A stretch of 64,000 nucleotides of DNA, taken from Cloacibacterium normanense (GTDB taxonomy: Bacteria > Bacteroidota > Bacteroidia > Flavobacteriales > Weeksellaceae). The stretch is from the NCBI RefSeq assembly GCF_002943105.1, contig NZ_PTPZ01000005.1, forward strand, positions 1 to 64,000. The letters run 5' to 3'. A model generated the notes under the pieces. That model was not told where the DNA came from. It saw only the letters and a program-made list of their open reading frames with translations, and made no database searches. Numbering within the stretch: the stretch's first letter is position 1; each line of letters starts with the position of its first letter. A program made the translations under genes and the position numbers. Below, in pieces: positions 27,483 to 36,353 of the stretch.

Positions 27483-29855
27483 ATGGAAACAGAAACGATC
27501 AATTACCAGAGCAAATATGGACCGAACACGAATTTCCAATTTCCGACGGACGAGGATACGCAATATCTCAAAACGTCGGCGGGCGAAATATTACCGTACA
27601 AACTCTTCAGTGGGAGAAATGATGCTGACCCAAATTCCGCCATCCTACGGGAAAAGGACAATCAAGGTTACGCCAATGACTTTGCGCTCGTAGAGCGGCA
27701 GTTTTCGGAAAACAAAAGTCTTTCATTCATGGCGGGAACCAAAATTTCTGATGTGAACGATGTGGCTTGGCTTTTCCGTGCGCTTGAAGACGAGGCGGTG
27801 GAACACACCTTTGCACTCTACAAATTCAAGGACGACAGTTATCTCGTTCAACATCTTTCGACAGGCGGAATTACTTCCACCGTTGTGGATTTACGGTTGT
27901 TGACGGGAAACGTCTTCAAAATGCAGCCCGAAAGCATCACGCTCGTCCACAACCATCCGAGCGGACAACTGATTTCGAGCAAACATGACCGACTCATGTT
28001 GCAAAGACTGCACGAAATTTTCGACCATACAGGAATAAAGGTGGAAGACGGCATCGTCATCAATCTGCGTTCGGGGAAATATTTGGTATTCAACGGAGAT
28101 TTGGGAAGCGACCGTGTTCTGGAACTTTCCGAGCAAAATCAACAGCAGGGAAAAGTCAGCACCTTTTCCTTTAACAAGCAGATTTTTGCCGCCAATTATC
28201 AGCCGTTCAAAATCAACAGTCCCGAAGATTCCGCCGCCTACATTTCAAGCCAAAAGTTTGGACTGTCCGACAAGACGGAAGCCATCATCCTGAACAATGC
28301 GAACGACATCGTTGGGAAATTCATTCTTCCGCAGCATCGACAGTTCGAGAAACTGACCGAACTGATGACGATTCACGCCGGAACGGGTGTCATCCTTTAT
28401 GGAAACAATGTAAACGAGCAGATGTACAAGGAATACCGCGACAAACTCGAACTGATGGGGTTCACGGCTTTGGATGCGATTTTATTGGAAAGCGGAAACT
28501 ACCACTCCCTTTACGAAAAGACCAAAATCAACGTCTATGACCACCTTTTGGACAAATTCAGCAAGAACCATCTGAATGCGGAACCCATTGTCGGCGTATC
28601 GGAAAACAACCTAAATAATAGTTACTCTAAAAATTTTAGAAATATGGAAGAACCACCACAAAAGGATTACGTCAAACTGTTTATTGACGATTCCGAAGGT
28701 CATACCAAGCACGAATTTGAAATCTCCTTGACGGAAGACGACAAAGTGAACTACAGCCAGATTGCCTCAAAAATCCAGCTGTATCGAAAGCCGGAAGACC
28801 ATGTTTTGCTATTCGTTGGCGGAGAACTGCTTACCTACGAGGGAAATGAGGAAACAGAAAAAATCATCGATTCCCTTAAAAGTCTTTTTCTTCCCGATGA
28901 GAAAAAACGGAGCAATTTATTCAGCCAAAGTAATTTTCATTCGAGATTTAAAGAAGAAATGGATGCCACAAGGTCAGGATTTTCGATAGACGACATCATT
29001 GGAGAGCCTTCTATAAAAGATTACGCCAAAATGAACGGAGATGACTTAACACAACACCTCAATAAAAACAAAGAATATTTTAACAATCAAACCCCAAACA
29101 TTATGGAAACACAAAAAGAATTCAACCAGGTAGATTATCTAAAAAATCAGCTTAAATACCTCGGTTTCGGCGAAGACGAAAAACTTCACAAAGAATTGGA
29201 AAAAGGCATCAAGTCCAAAAACCAGCAATTCGAAATCAAAACTTCCTCGGACAAGGCACTGCCCGGAAACAAGGTTGATTTTGCCTTGAAATTCAACAAG
29301 ACGGAAACGGGTGGTGTTTTCCTCAACTCTTACGACGCCAAATTGAAGAACGAGAAAGGCGAAGAAATCACCCACAATTTTTCGGTAAACAGAGAAAATA
29401 CCTTTACCGCAAAAGAAGCCGTAAATCTTTTGGAGGGACGGAGCGTGAAAATCGAGTTCCACAACCCCAAAAGCGACCAGTCGGAAACCGCCTTCGTGCA
29501 GTTCAACTTTGAGGAGCCAAAGACGGAGAAAGGAAACTATATGTTCCAGAATTTCTACAAAAACTACGGTGTCGATACCGACAAAATCGTGGAAAAAGCC
29601 AACCTCGTTTTCGAAAAGCCGGAATACAGGGATAACACCATCAAGTCACTTGAAAAAGGAAATGTGGTGAAAGTGAAATTTGAAATGGACGACAAGGTGG
29701 TGGAAGGAAAAGCAGTGCTCAATCCGCAATACAAGAACCTGAACCTTTACGACAACGACATGAACCGCATCAACACCAACAAACCTTTGCAGGGAATGGA
29801 AAATGAAGAAAAACAGGAGAAAGCCCATGTGAAGGAACAGAGCATCAAACGATAA
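27483..29855 (+). CDS. RadC-like JAB-domain protein with C-terminal element-associated domains
   Basis: 790 aa. Residues near 155 carry the JAMM signature LVHNHPSGQLISSKHD, as in RadC/JAB proteins, with an upstream region like the RadC core. A second segment (VKLFIDDSEGHTKHEFEISLTEDDK) follows. The C-terminal ~250 residues (YLKNQLKYLGFGEDEKLHKEL, NFYKNYGVDTDKIVEKA) belong to a domain that recurs in Flavobacteriia plasmids and ICEs. Role unknown: RadC-like proteins on mobile elements are sometimes linked to DNA repair or establishment. Confidence 0.7.
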   Translation: METETINYQSKYGPNTNFQFPTDEDTQYLKTSAGEILPYKLFSGRNDADPNSAILREKDNQGYANDFALVERQFSENKSLSFMAGTKISDVNDVAWLFRALEDEAVEHTFALYKFKDDSYLVQHLSTGGITSTVVDLRLLTGNVFKMQPESITLVHNHPSGQLISSKHDRLMLQRLHEIFDHTGIKVEDGIVINLRSGKYLVFNGDLGSDRVLELSEQNQQQGKVSTFSFNKQIFAANYQPFKINSPEDSAAYISSQKFGLSDKTEAIILNNANDIVGKFILPQHRQFEKLTELMTIHAGTGVILYGNNVNEQMYKEYRDKLELMGFTALDAILLESGNYHSLYEKTKINVYDHLLDKFSKNHLNAEPIVGVSENNLNNSYSKNFRNMEEPPQKDYVKLFIDDSEGHTKHEFEISLTEDDKVNYSQIASKIQLYRKPEDHVLLFVGGELLTYEGNEETEKIIDSLKSLFLPDEKKRSNLFSQSNFHSRFKEEMDATRSGFSIDDIIGEPSIKDYAKMNGDDLTQHLNKNKEYFNNQTPNIMETQKEFNQVDYLKNQLKYLGFGEDEKLHKELEKGIKSKNQQFEIKTSSDKALPGNKVDFALKFNKTETGGVFLNSYDAKLKNEKGEEITHNFSVNRENTFTAKEAVNLLEGRSVKIEFHNPKSDQSETAFVQFNFEEPKTEKGNYMFQNFYKNYGVDTDKIVEKANLVFEKPEYRDNTIKSLEKGNVVKVKFEMDDKVVEGKAVLNPQYKNLNLYDNDMNRINTNKPLQGMENEEKQEKAHVKEQSIKR

Positions 29856-29878
29856 TAAATAATACCTGACTATTATCC

Positions 29879-29917
29879 GAAGGCGGTAAGTCAAATTTTG
29901 ATTTGCCGCTTTTTTTA
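29879..29917 (+). terminator. Intrinsic terminator after the JAB-domain gene
   Basis: Stem GCGGTAAGTCAAA against TTTGATTTGCCGC (two G-U type mismatches), followed by TTTTTTT. It ends the long tra transcript before the lipoprotein gene. Confidence 0.7.
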
Positions 29918-29930
29918 AAATGTAATCATT

Positions 29931-30611
29931 ATGAACATCAAATCCATATTTTTAGTTTTCGTTTCAGTATTTATCCTAAATTCCTGCCACAAGGAAATCA
30001 AATCCGAAAAAGGCGGAATCGACCTCATTACCAATGTCTATTTTGATGCCTCCAGAGGATTGGACAAGATGCAGAGTTTCCACATCTCGAAAATGAGTTA
30101 TTCGGAAAACCAAATTATCGAACTGGTTCCAAACCACACCTTTCCCGAAATGAATCAAAATGCCTATCTCGTGAGAGATTCTTTCTGCTATCCATTGGAT
30201 GCTGAAAACGGCAACATCATACTTTCCGATATTCTTGAAAAACAAAAACCCGCATTGGTTTGGAACAAGAAGGACGGCGCCATATTCTCAAAAGAAATGA
30301 TTCCGAACTATAATAACAGGCGGAAACTCTCCGACACGGTGTTATTCAAGAAAAAATACAGACGCTTCGAAATCAATTCGCCTTGGAACTATACCCGTTT
30401 CTACATCTATCCGACAGACACGATTCTGCCGTATTCCCTCTACAGACACGCCGAAAAGGATTATGGCGGAAGATTGGAGCGCATCGATTCCTACAATAAA
30501 AAGACCGACATCTTTGTAAGCCTGCAACTGCTTCCAAGAAAAAACTGGGACGACACGGCGAAAGACATTTTTGAGTTCAACCACTTCGTAAAAAACAGAA
30601 AAAGTGAGTGA
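29931..30611 (+). CDS. Lipoprotein of unknown function
   Basis: 226 aa with a lipobox (VFILNSC). The mature part has no recognised domain and is rich in aromatic and charged residues. It follows a terminator and overlaps the next gene by 8 nt, so it may be co-expressed with the methylase-helicase, perhaps in entry or surface functions. No closer assignment possible. Confidence 0.65.
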   Translation: MNIKSIFLVFVSVFILNSCHKEIKSEKGGIDLITNVYFDASRGLDKMQSFHISKMSYSENQIIELVPNHTFPEMNQNAYLVRDSFCYPLDAENGNIILSDILEKQKPALVWNKKDGAIFSKEMIPNYNNRRKLSDTVLFKKKYRRFEINSPWNYTRFYIYPTDTILPYSLYRHAEKDYGGRLERIDSYNKKTDIFVSLQLLPRKNWDDTAKDIFEFNHFVKNRKSE

Positions 30612-33600
30612 GACATCCTATTTAAATCATTCTAGTTCAGAAATTTCCATTATTGAGGGAACTAAAAACGAACTGATTGTCTTTAACAGCGATAACGACA
30701 AAGATTCGTTTTTGGAACTTTTGAAACTAAACAATCAAAACAACGGCAGAACCCTTGTAACACTCAATTATAATGAAAATACTGGAAGCTTTGTCGAACG
30801 GTTTAAAAACTACGACGGAAAGATATTTCTGTGTCTAACCGGTGATGATGACGGAAATAGGTCTACACAAAAAATCCTCAATGAATTTCAAAATAAAAAT
30901 ATCAAGGACATCCGCCTGCTGTATGGAATTTCTGAAAATGGGAACCAAAACCTGGAAGAATATTTAAAAAATAAACTCCAAGTTCAAGAGAAAAATACTA
31001 CTTTAGTTGAACAAAAAACGATAAGAAATGAAGACGATGGAACTCAATCCGAAGGAATTTCCGACACTCAGCACTTGGGAGCCGAACTTTCTCAACGAAA
31101 TTCTGGAGAATCTAACCAAACAAGCAAACCCAAGCAAAACGGAAATCACTTTGGAGGACAAGCTGTGGACGGCAACCATACTGGAAATGGACTTGAAGAC
31201 ACAATCTGGAAGCATCTGGTCGGAAAACCAGAGCGAGGACCCGTTGACGGAACACAACCGCAAAATGCTGCAAAAAATGAGGGAGCAGAACATTCCTTGG
31301 GCGGAATCGTATCCGGGAGAAATGTATCCAATAGAATAGCAGAAATAGTAAAAACATCTACTCAAAACAATGAGGCATTAGGGGTTCTTATTTCAAAATA
31401 TAAAGGTCAAAAACTGACCAATGAACAAGTTGCGGAAGTTGTTTCCGCAGCTTGTTTTGTTTCCAGCGATAAGCAAGTTAAACTCAAGGAAAGTCTTAAC
31501 ATTACCGAGGATTTAAAAGAGATCTGTCATCAATTCAAAAGTGGCGGAACAGCTAAAGAAGGCAGGGGTATTTTGGATGAATACTACACCGATTCAAGGA
31601 TTGTAGATGCCGTCAGAAATTTAATCAAAGACCAGTTTAAGAACAGGCAGGAAATTTCGGTATTGGAACCCAGCGTTGGAACGGGAAATTTTCTGTATGC
31701 AGTGAAAGAATTGGGAATCAAGTCCAATATCACTGCCTTTGAAATCAACGAAACCACCGCAAAGATTGCGAAAATCCTTCATCCCGAAGCCCACATCCAT
31801 CTCCGCTCCTTTGAAACCGAGTTTATCGAAGAGAAAGGCAACAAGAAGGAATTTGCCGAAAAATACGATTTGGTTATCGGTAATCCACCCTACGGCGACC
31901 ATCGCGGATTATACAAAGGTTTGGGAGAAGAACCCAAAATCTCCAAATACGAGGACTATTTTGTCAAAAGGTCTTTAGATTCTCTTAAACCCAATGGAGT
32001 TTTGGCAATGGTGCTTCCTTCGGGTTGGTTGAACCGACAAGCCCAACTAAAAAATGCAGATATTTTGGAAGGTTTTCGTCTGCCGAATGGTGCTTTTGCC
32101 GGAACTCAGGTAGGAACGGACATTATTATTCTGCAAAAAAATTCCCAGAAAATTTCTACAGATATTTCCAATTATTTTGAAAAACATCCCGACAGGATTT
32201 TAGGGGAAACCCGAGAGAAAACCAACCGTTTTGGGAGGTTGGAAAACTATGTCTATGGAAATTTAGAGGACGCCTTATCTAGGATTGAGCAACTCAAAAA
32301 TAAAAAGCAGACCGAAAGAATTGGAAACCTCTTTGAAGATTTGTTTTTGGAGGTTGATCAACCTAAAGGAGAATCAAAAAGCAAAACTTTAGAAAACACC
32401 ATTCCCGCTAAAACAGAAGAAATTGACCTTGCAGAAACGAAAGATAAAATTGAGCAAGTTCTTTCCAGACTTAATGAAGTAAAATTCAAATCTCCCGCAA
32501 TTGAAAAGGAGATTGAGAAGTATTTCAAACTCCAAACCCAAATTTTTGATAATCCCCCAAATTTTTCGAAAGACCAAATTGATGAAATTCATCGTAAAGC
32601 GGATAAAATTATCCAGTCCCACAAAGAGAAAAATGCGGAATATCGAATTCAGACCAAACCGGAAATCAAGAAAGGGGTTTTAAAATACCAATTTTTCAAA
32701 GCCGATGAAATTGTGAATGCCTCGCTTCAGAACAGTACCGATATTACTAAAGAACAGATTGAGGCATTTCGGGACACTTCCTACGACGGCACATTAAACA
32801 ATCACGGTAAGCACTACCAATTTGCCAACTATATGGACGGAAATTGGGTTCACGATTTTTATTACGCCGAAGGGAATATCTACGCCAAATTAGAACAACT
32901 GGAAATAGACTTTAAGGACAGGTTCTCGGTTGGCGGAACAGAAAATCAATATGAGAAACAAAAGGATTTACTCCTCAATGTTCTTCCAAAACCAAAAACT
33001 TTAGACGAAATCTCAATCAGTCCGAATCATGAATTTGTCCACCAGTTTGATTTGGGATCCATAGAAAAGGAACGCTGGAATCAAAACACAAGACAGACGG
33101 AAACTGTAACGGTTCCCTATAATCTTGCAGAAAAATTCAAGGATTTTGTCGGAACGCTTTCCAGTGAGGCATTTGCAGGTTCTTCATCTTGGGAAGTAAG
33201 AAGTTTTGTAGACAACGAAAACGTTACCGGAAGCGACAAGGAACGGAATGCCTTGGTTCGCGAAAGACGAAAAGTCGCCGCCAACGACTTGTTTCAAAAA
33301 TTTTTGAGGGAAGAATTGTCGGACGCTTTAAGGAAGCGTTTTGTCAATGATTTTAACCGAAACTACAACAATATCTATGTTCCGGACTATTCAAAGTTTC
33401 CTTTGTTTTCAAAAATCCATTTGAATTTTAAAGGTCGAGAACTTAGATTAACTGAAGTTCAGAAAGCCGGAATCGGAAGGCAGACCACGAAAGGTGTCGG
33501 ATTACTTGCACATGAAGTGGGATTTGGAAAAACATTGTCTGGAATCCTGTCAATGCACGAAGCGATGGAAAGAGCAAATGCGAAAAGACCGCTGATTGTC

Positions 33601-35730
33601 GTTCCCAATGACAGCATTCTGAAACAGTGGGTGGAAACCATTTTTGAAACCATTCCCGAAGCCAAAGTGAATGTCTTGGGAAATCTCGGAAAAGACTTCG
33701 ACCTCTCAAAATTCGACAACAAGGATGGGGAAATCACCATCGTCACTTACGAGGGTTTTAACAATATCGGTTTTTCTGAAAATATTACCCAAAATCTGGC
33801 TTCCAAGTTCTCCTATATTTCAGAAAATGAATTAAGAAGTGTAAACACCATCAGCGAAAGGGATTTTCAGAAAGAACTGGAAAAAGAAAAAGAACTGGTG
33901 GGTAAAATGAAGCGTGGCAAGATTTACGATTGGGAAGACTTTGGTTTTGACCATCTGACTTATGACGAAGTCCACAACGCGAACCATATCGTAGGAAAAG
34001 TAAGAATAAAAGACCGCCGATTTGCTTCAGACTTTAGAAATCAAAACCAGCAGACTTCAAAGTTGGGTATCAATACTTGGATGGCTGCGCAATACATCCA
34101 AGAAAAGAACGACGGTAGAAATGTTACCTTGCTTTCTGCAACGCCATTTACCAATAAACCACTGGAATATTATTCTATTCTCTCCTTGATTGCGAACAAG
34201 AGATTAGAAGAATCGGGCTACTTCAATGTGAATACCTTCTTTGAAACCTTTATGGAGGCAGACAACGACATGGAGATTGACGCAAAAGGTGATGTGAAAT
34301 TCAAGGCGAATGTTCGACGTTTTAAAAACAATTCGCTGTTTCAGCAACTTTTATCTGAATTTATTGATATCAAAGGCGAAGAAGACAATCCAGAATTGGT
34401 GCGGCCCAACCGAATCAACAAGGAATATAAGATTGAGCAGAACTATTTAACGAGTGAGCAATACGAAATGCTCAATGAAAACTTTACCGAAACCCAAAAA
34501 GGGGCAATTCTTACGCATATCCTTAATGCCCGTTTGATTGCGATTTCACCATATCTTTCTCCCTATTATGAAGGAGAAGAACCGTCTTTAGAAGAGTTTA
34601 TAGAGGATTCTCCGAAACTAAAACAAACGATGGATTTGATTCGGCAGAACAAAAACGACATTCCGGATTCGGGACAGATTATCTACTCTGAATTAGCTGT
34701 TTCGGAATTTCCGAAACTAAGGGAATATTTGGTACGGGAGGTCGGCTACAAACCGGAAGAAGTCGGAGTCATCACCGGAGCAACCAGCAAACCAAACCGT
34801 TTAAAGATTCAAGATGATTTCAATTCCGGAAAAATAAAGGTGGTCATCGGAAGCGAGGCGATTCAGGAAGGAATGAACCTTCAGGAAAATACGACGGATA
34901 TTTACATGCTTTCTCTTCCGTACAACTTTACCTCTCTACGGCAAGTGGAAGGTCGTGCTTGGCGACAAGGAAATAGGAACGAAAATGTAAGAATCAACTT
35001 TATGTTGACCAATGACAGCATTGATGTCTTTATGCTTCAAAAATTGCAATCCAAACAGGCAAGATACTTGGAGGCAATGAAGAAGGGAGCCGATGTTTTA
35101 GATATTTCTGACATCAGCACGCAGGAAATGAAAACCGCCATCATCACGAATCCCGAAACCAGAGCGAATATAGAAATTGAACTGATGAAAAAGCAAATTG
35201 AAACCGAAAAAAATAAATTTTTGGCTGATTCTGCTTTTGTGCTTCGAAAATATGACAGTTTTATTAAAATTCAGGAAGAAGTAACTAAAGCGCAACATAA
35301 CTACAACCGAATCTTAGGCTATTCCAAGGAAGAGGGCGACAATGCCGAATACTGGAAAAACCAGCTTCCATTTTATCAGAAAACGATTGATTTGACAAAG
35401 GAGAAAGTCCAAGAGGAAATTGATATTCTTTCTCAAAAAGGCGTGAATGTGACGGAGATTGAACAGCAGACAAAAATTACTGAAGATAAGATTGCTGAAT
35501 TGGATAAAAGGTTGGAGGATTTGCCTAATGTTCGGGAGGGATTGGTTGAGAAGTATAGGGAGGAGAAGGAAATGCAGTTGAAAATTAATGAGAGTAGGGG
35601 TTATTTAGAGGAGAGAATGGTGGAGAATTCACAATTATTTAAGACGAATATTATCAGAGTAATTGATAAAAATTTTGAAAATGAAAATGTACAAAAAATA
35701 GAAATACAACAATATGGAAGAAAGAGATAA
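30604..35730 (+). CDS. Toprim / N6-adenine methylase / SNF2-type helicase fusion (DarB-like)
   Basis: 1708 aa from a GTG. A Toprim-like region near residue 72 has FLCLTGDDDGNRST. A gamma-type N6 methylase follows with LEPSVGTGNF (about 353) and VIGNPPYGD (about 425). The SF2 helicase has HEVGFGKTLS (about 969), YDEVHNAN (about 1120), LLSATPFT (about 1177) and QVEGRAWRQGNR (about 1445). The C-terminus is a coiled coil. Such proteins are common in Bacteroidota ICEs and plasmids and resemble phage P1 DarB, an antirestriction factor. Proposed role: protection or modification of incoming DNA. Confidence 0.82.
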   Translation: MSETSYLNHSSSEISIIEGTKNELIVFNSDNDKDSFLELLKLNNQNNGRTLVTLNYNENTGSFVERFKNYDGKIFLCLTGDDDGNRSTQKILNEFQNKNIKDIRLLYGISENGNQNLEEYLKNKLQVQEKNTTLVEQKTIRNEDDGTQSEGISDTQHLGAELSQRNSGESNQTSKPKQNGNHFGGQAVDGNHTGNGLEDTIWKHLVGKPERGPVDGTQPQNAAKNEGAEHSLGGIVSGRNVSNRIAEIVKTSTQNNEALGVLISKYKGQKLTNEQVAEVVSAACFVSSDKQVKLKESLNITEDLKEICHQFKSGGTAKEGRGILDEYYTDSRIVDAVRNLIKDQFKNRQEISVLEPSVGTGNFLYAVKELGIKSNITAFEINETTAKIAKILHPEAHIHLRSFETEFIEEKGNKKEFAEKYDLVIGNPPYGDHRGLYKGLGEEPKISKYEDYFVKRSLDSLKPNGVLAMVLPSGWLNRQAQLKNADILEGFRLPNGAFAGTQVGTDIIILQKNSQKISTDISNYFEKHPDRILGETREKTNRFGRLENYVYGNLEDALSRIEQLKNKKQTERIGNLFEDLFLEVDQPKGESKSKTLENTIPAKTEEIDLAETKDKIEQVLSRLNEVKFKSPAIEKEIEKYFKLQTQIFDNPPNFSKDQIDEIHRKADKIIQSHKEKNAEYRIQTKPEIKKGVLKYQFFKADEIVNASLQNSTDITKEQIEAFRDTSYDGTLNNHGKHYQFANYMDGNWVHDFYYAEGNIYAKLEQLEIDFKDRFSVGGTENQYEKQKDLLLNVLPKPKTLDEISISPNHEFVHQFDLGSIEKERWNQNTRQTETVTVPYNLAEKFKDFVGTLSSEAFAGSSSWEVRSFVDNENVTGSDKERNALVRERRKVAANDLFQKFLREELSDALRKRFVNDFNRNYNNIYVPDYSKFPLFSKIHLNFKGRELRLTEVQKAGIGRQTTKGVGLLAHEVGFGKTLSGILSMHEAMERANAKRPLIVVPNDSILKQWVETIFETIPEAKVNVLGNLGKDFDLSKFDNKDGEITIVTYEGFNNIGFSENITQNLASKFSYISENELRSVNTISERDFQKELEKEKELVGKMKRGKIYDWEDFGFDHLTYDEVHNANHIVGKVRIKDRRFASDFRNQNQQTSKLGINTWMAAQYIQEKNDGRNVTLLSATPFTNKPLEYYSILSLIANKRLEESGYFNVNTFFETFMEADNDMEIDAKGDVKFKANVRRFKNNSLFQQLLSEFIDIKGEEDNPELVRPNRINKEYKIEQNYLTSEQYEMLNENFTETQKGAILTHILNARLIAISPYLSPYYEGEEPSLEEFIEDSPKLKQTMDLIRQNKNDIPDSGQIIYSELAVSEFPKLREYLVREVGYKPEEVGVITGATSKPNRLKIQDDFNSGKIKVVIGSEAIQEGMNLQENTTDIYMLSLPYNFTSLRQVEGRAWRQGNRNENVRINFMLTNDSIDVFMLQKLQSKQARYLEAMKKGADVLDISDISTQEMKTAIITNPETRANIEIELMKKQIETEKNKFLADSAFVLRKYDSFIKIQEEVTKAQHNYNRILGYSKEEGDNAEYWKNQLPFYQKTIDLTKEKVQEEIDILSQKGVNVTEIEQQTKITEDKIAELDKRLEDLPNVREGLVEKYREEKEMQLKINESRGYLEERMVENSQLFKTNIIRVIDKNFENENVQKIEIQQYGRKR

Positions 35731-35737
35731 TAAAAAA

Positions 35738-35760
35738 ACAGGGACTTGAAGTCCCTGTTT
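35738..35760. terminator. Terminator at the right end of the tra module
   Basis: ACAGGGACTT-GA-AGTCCCTGT with a T-run on the plus strand and an A-run on the other side. Probably bidirectional between the helicase gene and tRNA-Glu. Confidence 0.75.
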
Positions 35761-35767
35761 TAGTCCC

Positions 35768-35796
35768 CGCTATGCGTAAATCACTGATTTACAGCG
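35768..35796. repeat. Palindrome between the element and tRNA-Glu
   Basis: GTAAATCA-C-TGATTTAC (35776-35792) is perfect, and outer CGCT/AGCG arms add to it with a 4-nt bulge. It sits just outside the tRNA-Glu 3' end, where an integrase or excisionase would bind. No known site matches. Confidence 0.5.
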
Positions 35797-35803
35797 TGTG
35801 TAG

Positions 35804-35875
35804 TAGCCCGTAGGGGAATCGAACCCCTCTTGCAAGAATGAAAATCTTGAGTCCTAACCGATAGACGAACGGGCC
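35804..35875 (-). tRNA. tRNA-Glu (UUC), copy 1
   Basis: 72 nt on the minus strand. Acceptor GGCCCGT pairs with ACGGGCT (G1-U72), the anticodon stem is CAAGA/TCTTG with loop TTTTCAT (anticodon TTC), and the T arm is GGGGTTCGATTCCCC. CCA is not encoded. The 3' end faces the conjugative element, making it a likely attachment site. Confidence 0.93.
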
Positions 35876-35887
35876 AGAAATTTATTC

Positions 35888-36142
35888 TTAAGCTAACTTG
35901 TTAACGTGTTTAGTTAACTTGCTTTTTAAGTTAGCAGCTTTGTTTTTGTGAATAATATTCTTCTTTACTAATTTGTCTAATAAAGAGATTACTTTCGGCA
36001 ATTGCTCTGAAGCAGCTGCTTTGTTTTCTTCATTTCTTAATACTTTCACAGCTGTTCTAGCAGTTTTGTGATAGTATCTGTTTCTCAATCTTCTTTTCTC
36101 AGATTGTCTGATTCTCTTAAGTGCTGATTTATGATTTGCCAT
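35888..36142 (-). CDS. rpsT: 30S ribosomal protein S20
   Basis: 84 aa, basic, starting [22 protein letters not shown], the S20 signature. A 16S rRNA-binding assembly protein. It lies between two tRNA-Glu genes; the spacing (12 nt from tRNA 1) makes co-transcription with copy 1 possible. Full length. Confidence 0.97.
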   Translation of the reverse strand: MANHKSALKRIRQSEKRRLRNRYYHKTARTAVKVLRNEENKAAASEQLPKVISLLDKLVKKNIIHKNKAANLKSKLTKHVNKLA

Positions 36143-36164
36143 AATTGTTTCTGAAATGTGGGTG

Positions 36165-36194
36165 CAAAGATAAAAACTATTTTTTAATTTGCAA
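36165..36194 (-). promoter_or_regulatory. Promoter of rpsT
   Basis: Minus strand TTG (36192-36194), 19 nt, then exact TATCTTTG (36165-36172), matching the Bacteroidota consensus. The start codon is about 23 nt downstream. Confidence 0.8.
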
Positions 36195-36222
36195 ATTATT
36201 TTTTAATTTTTTTTAAAATTTG

Positions 36223-36294
36223 TAGCCTATAGGGGAATCGAACCCCTGTTGCAAGAATGAAAATCTTGAGTCCTAACCACTAGACGAATAGGCC
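36223..36294 (-). tRNA. tRNA-Glu (UUC), copy 2
   Basis: 72 nt. Acceptor GGCCTAT/ATAGGCT (G1-U72), same anticodon loop TTTTCAT, T arm GGGGTTCGATTCCCC. It differs from copy 1 in the acceptor stem, D loop (TAGTGG versus TATCGG) and variable region, so the two are not recent duplicates. No encoded CCA. Confidence 0.93.
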
Positions 36295-36353
36295 ATTCTT
36301 TTTTTGTGCGTGCAAAAATAAGAACTTTTTTAGAACTCACAAAATTTTCTTGA

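Noticed and set aside
31003..31365. Several ORFs on both strands within the methylase-helicase gene
   Set aside because: Overlap the continuous 1708-aa frame and contain no independent motif.
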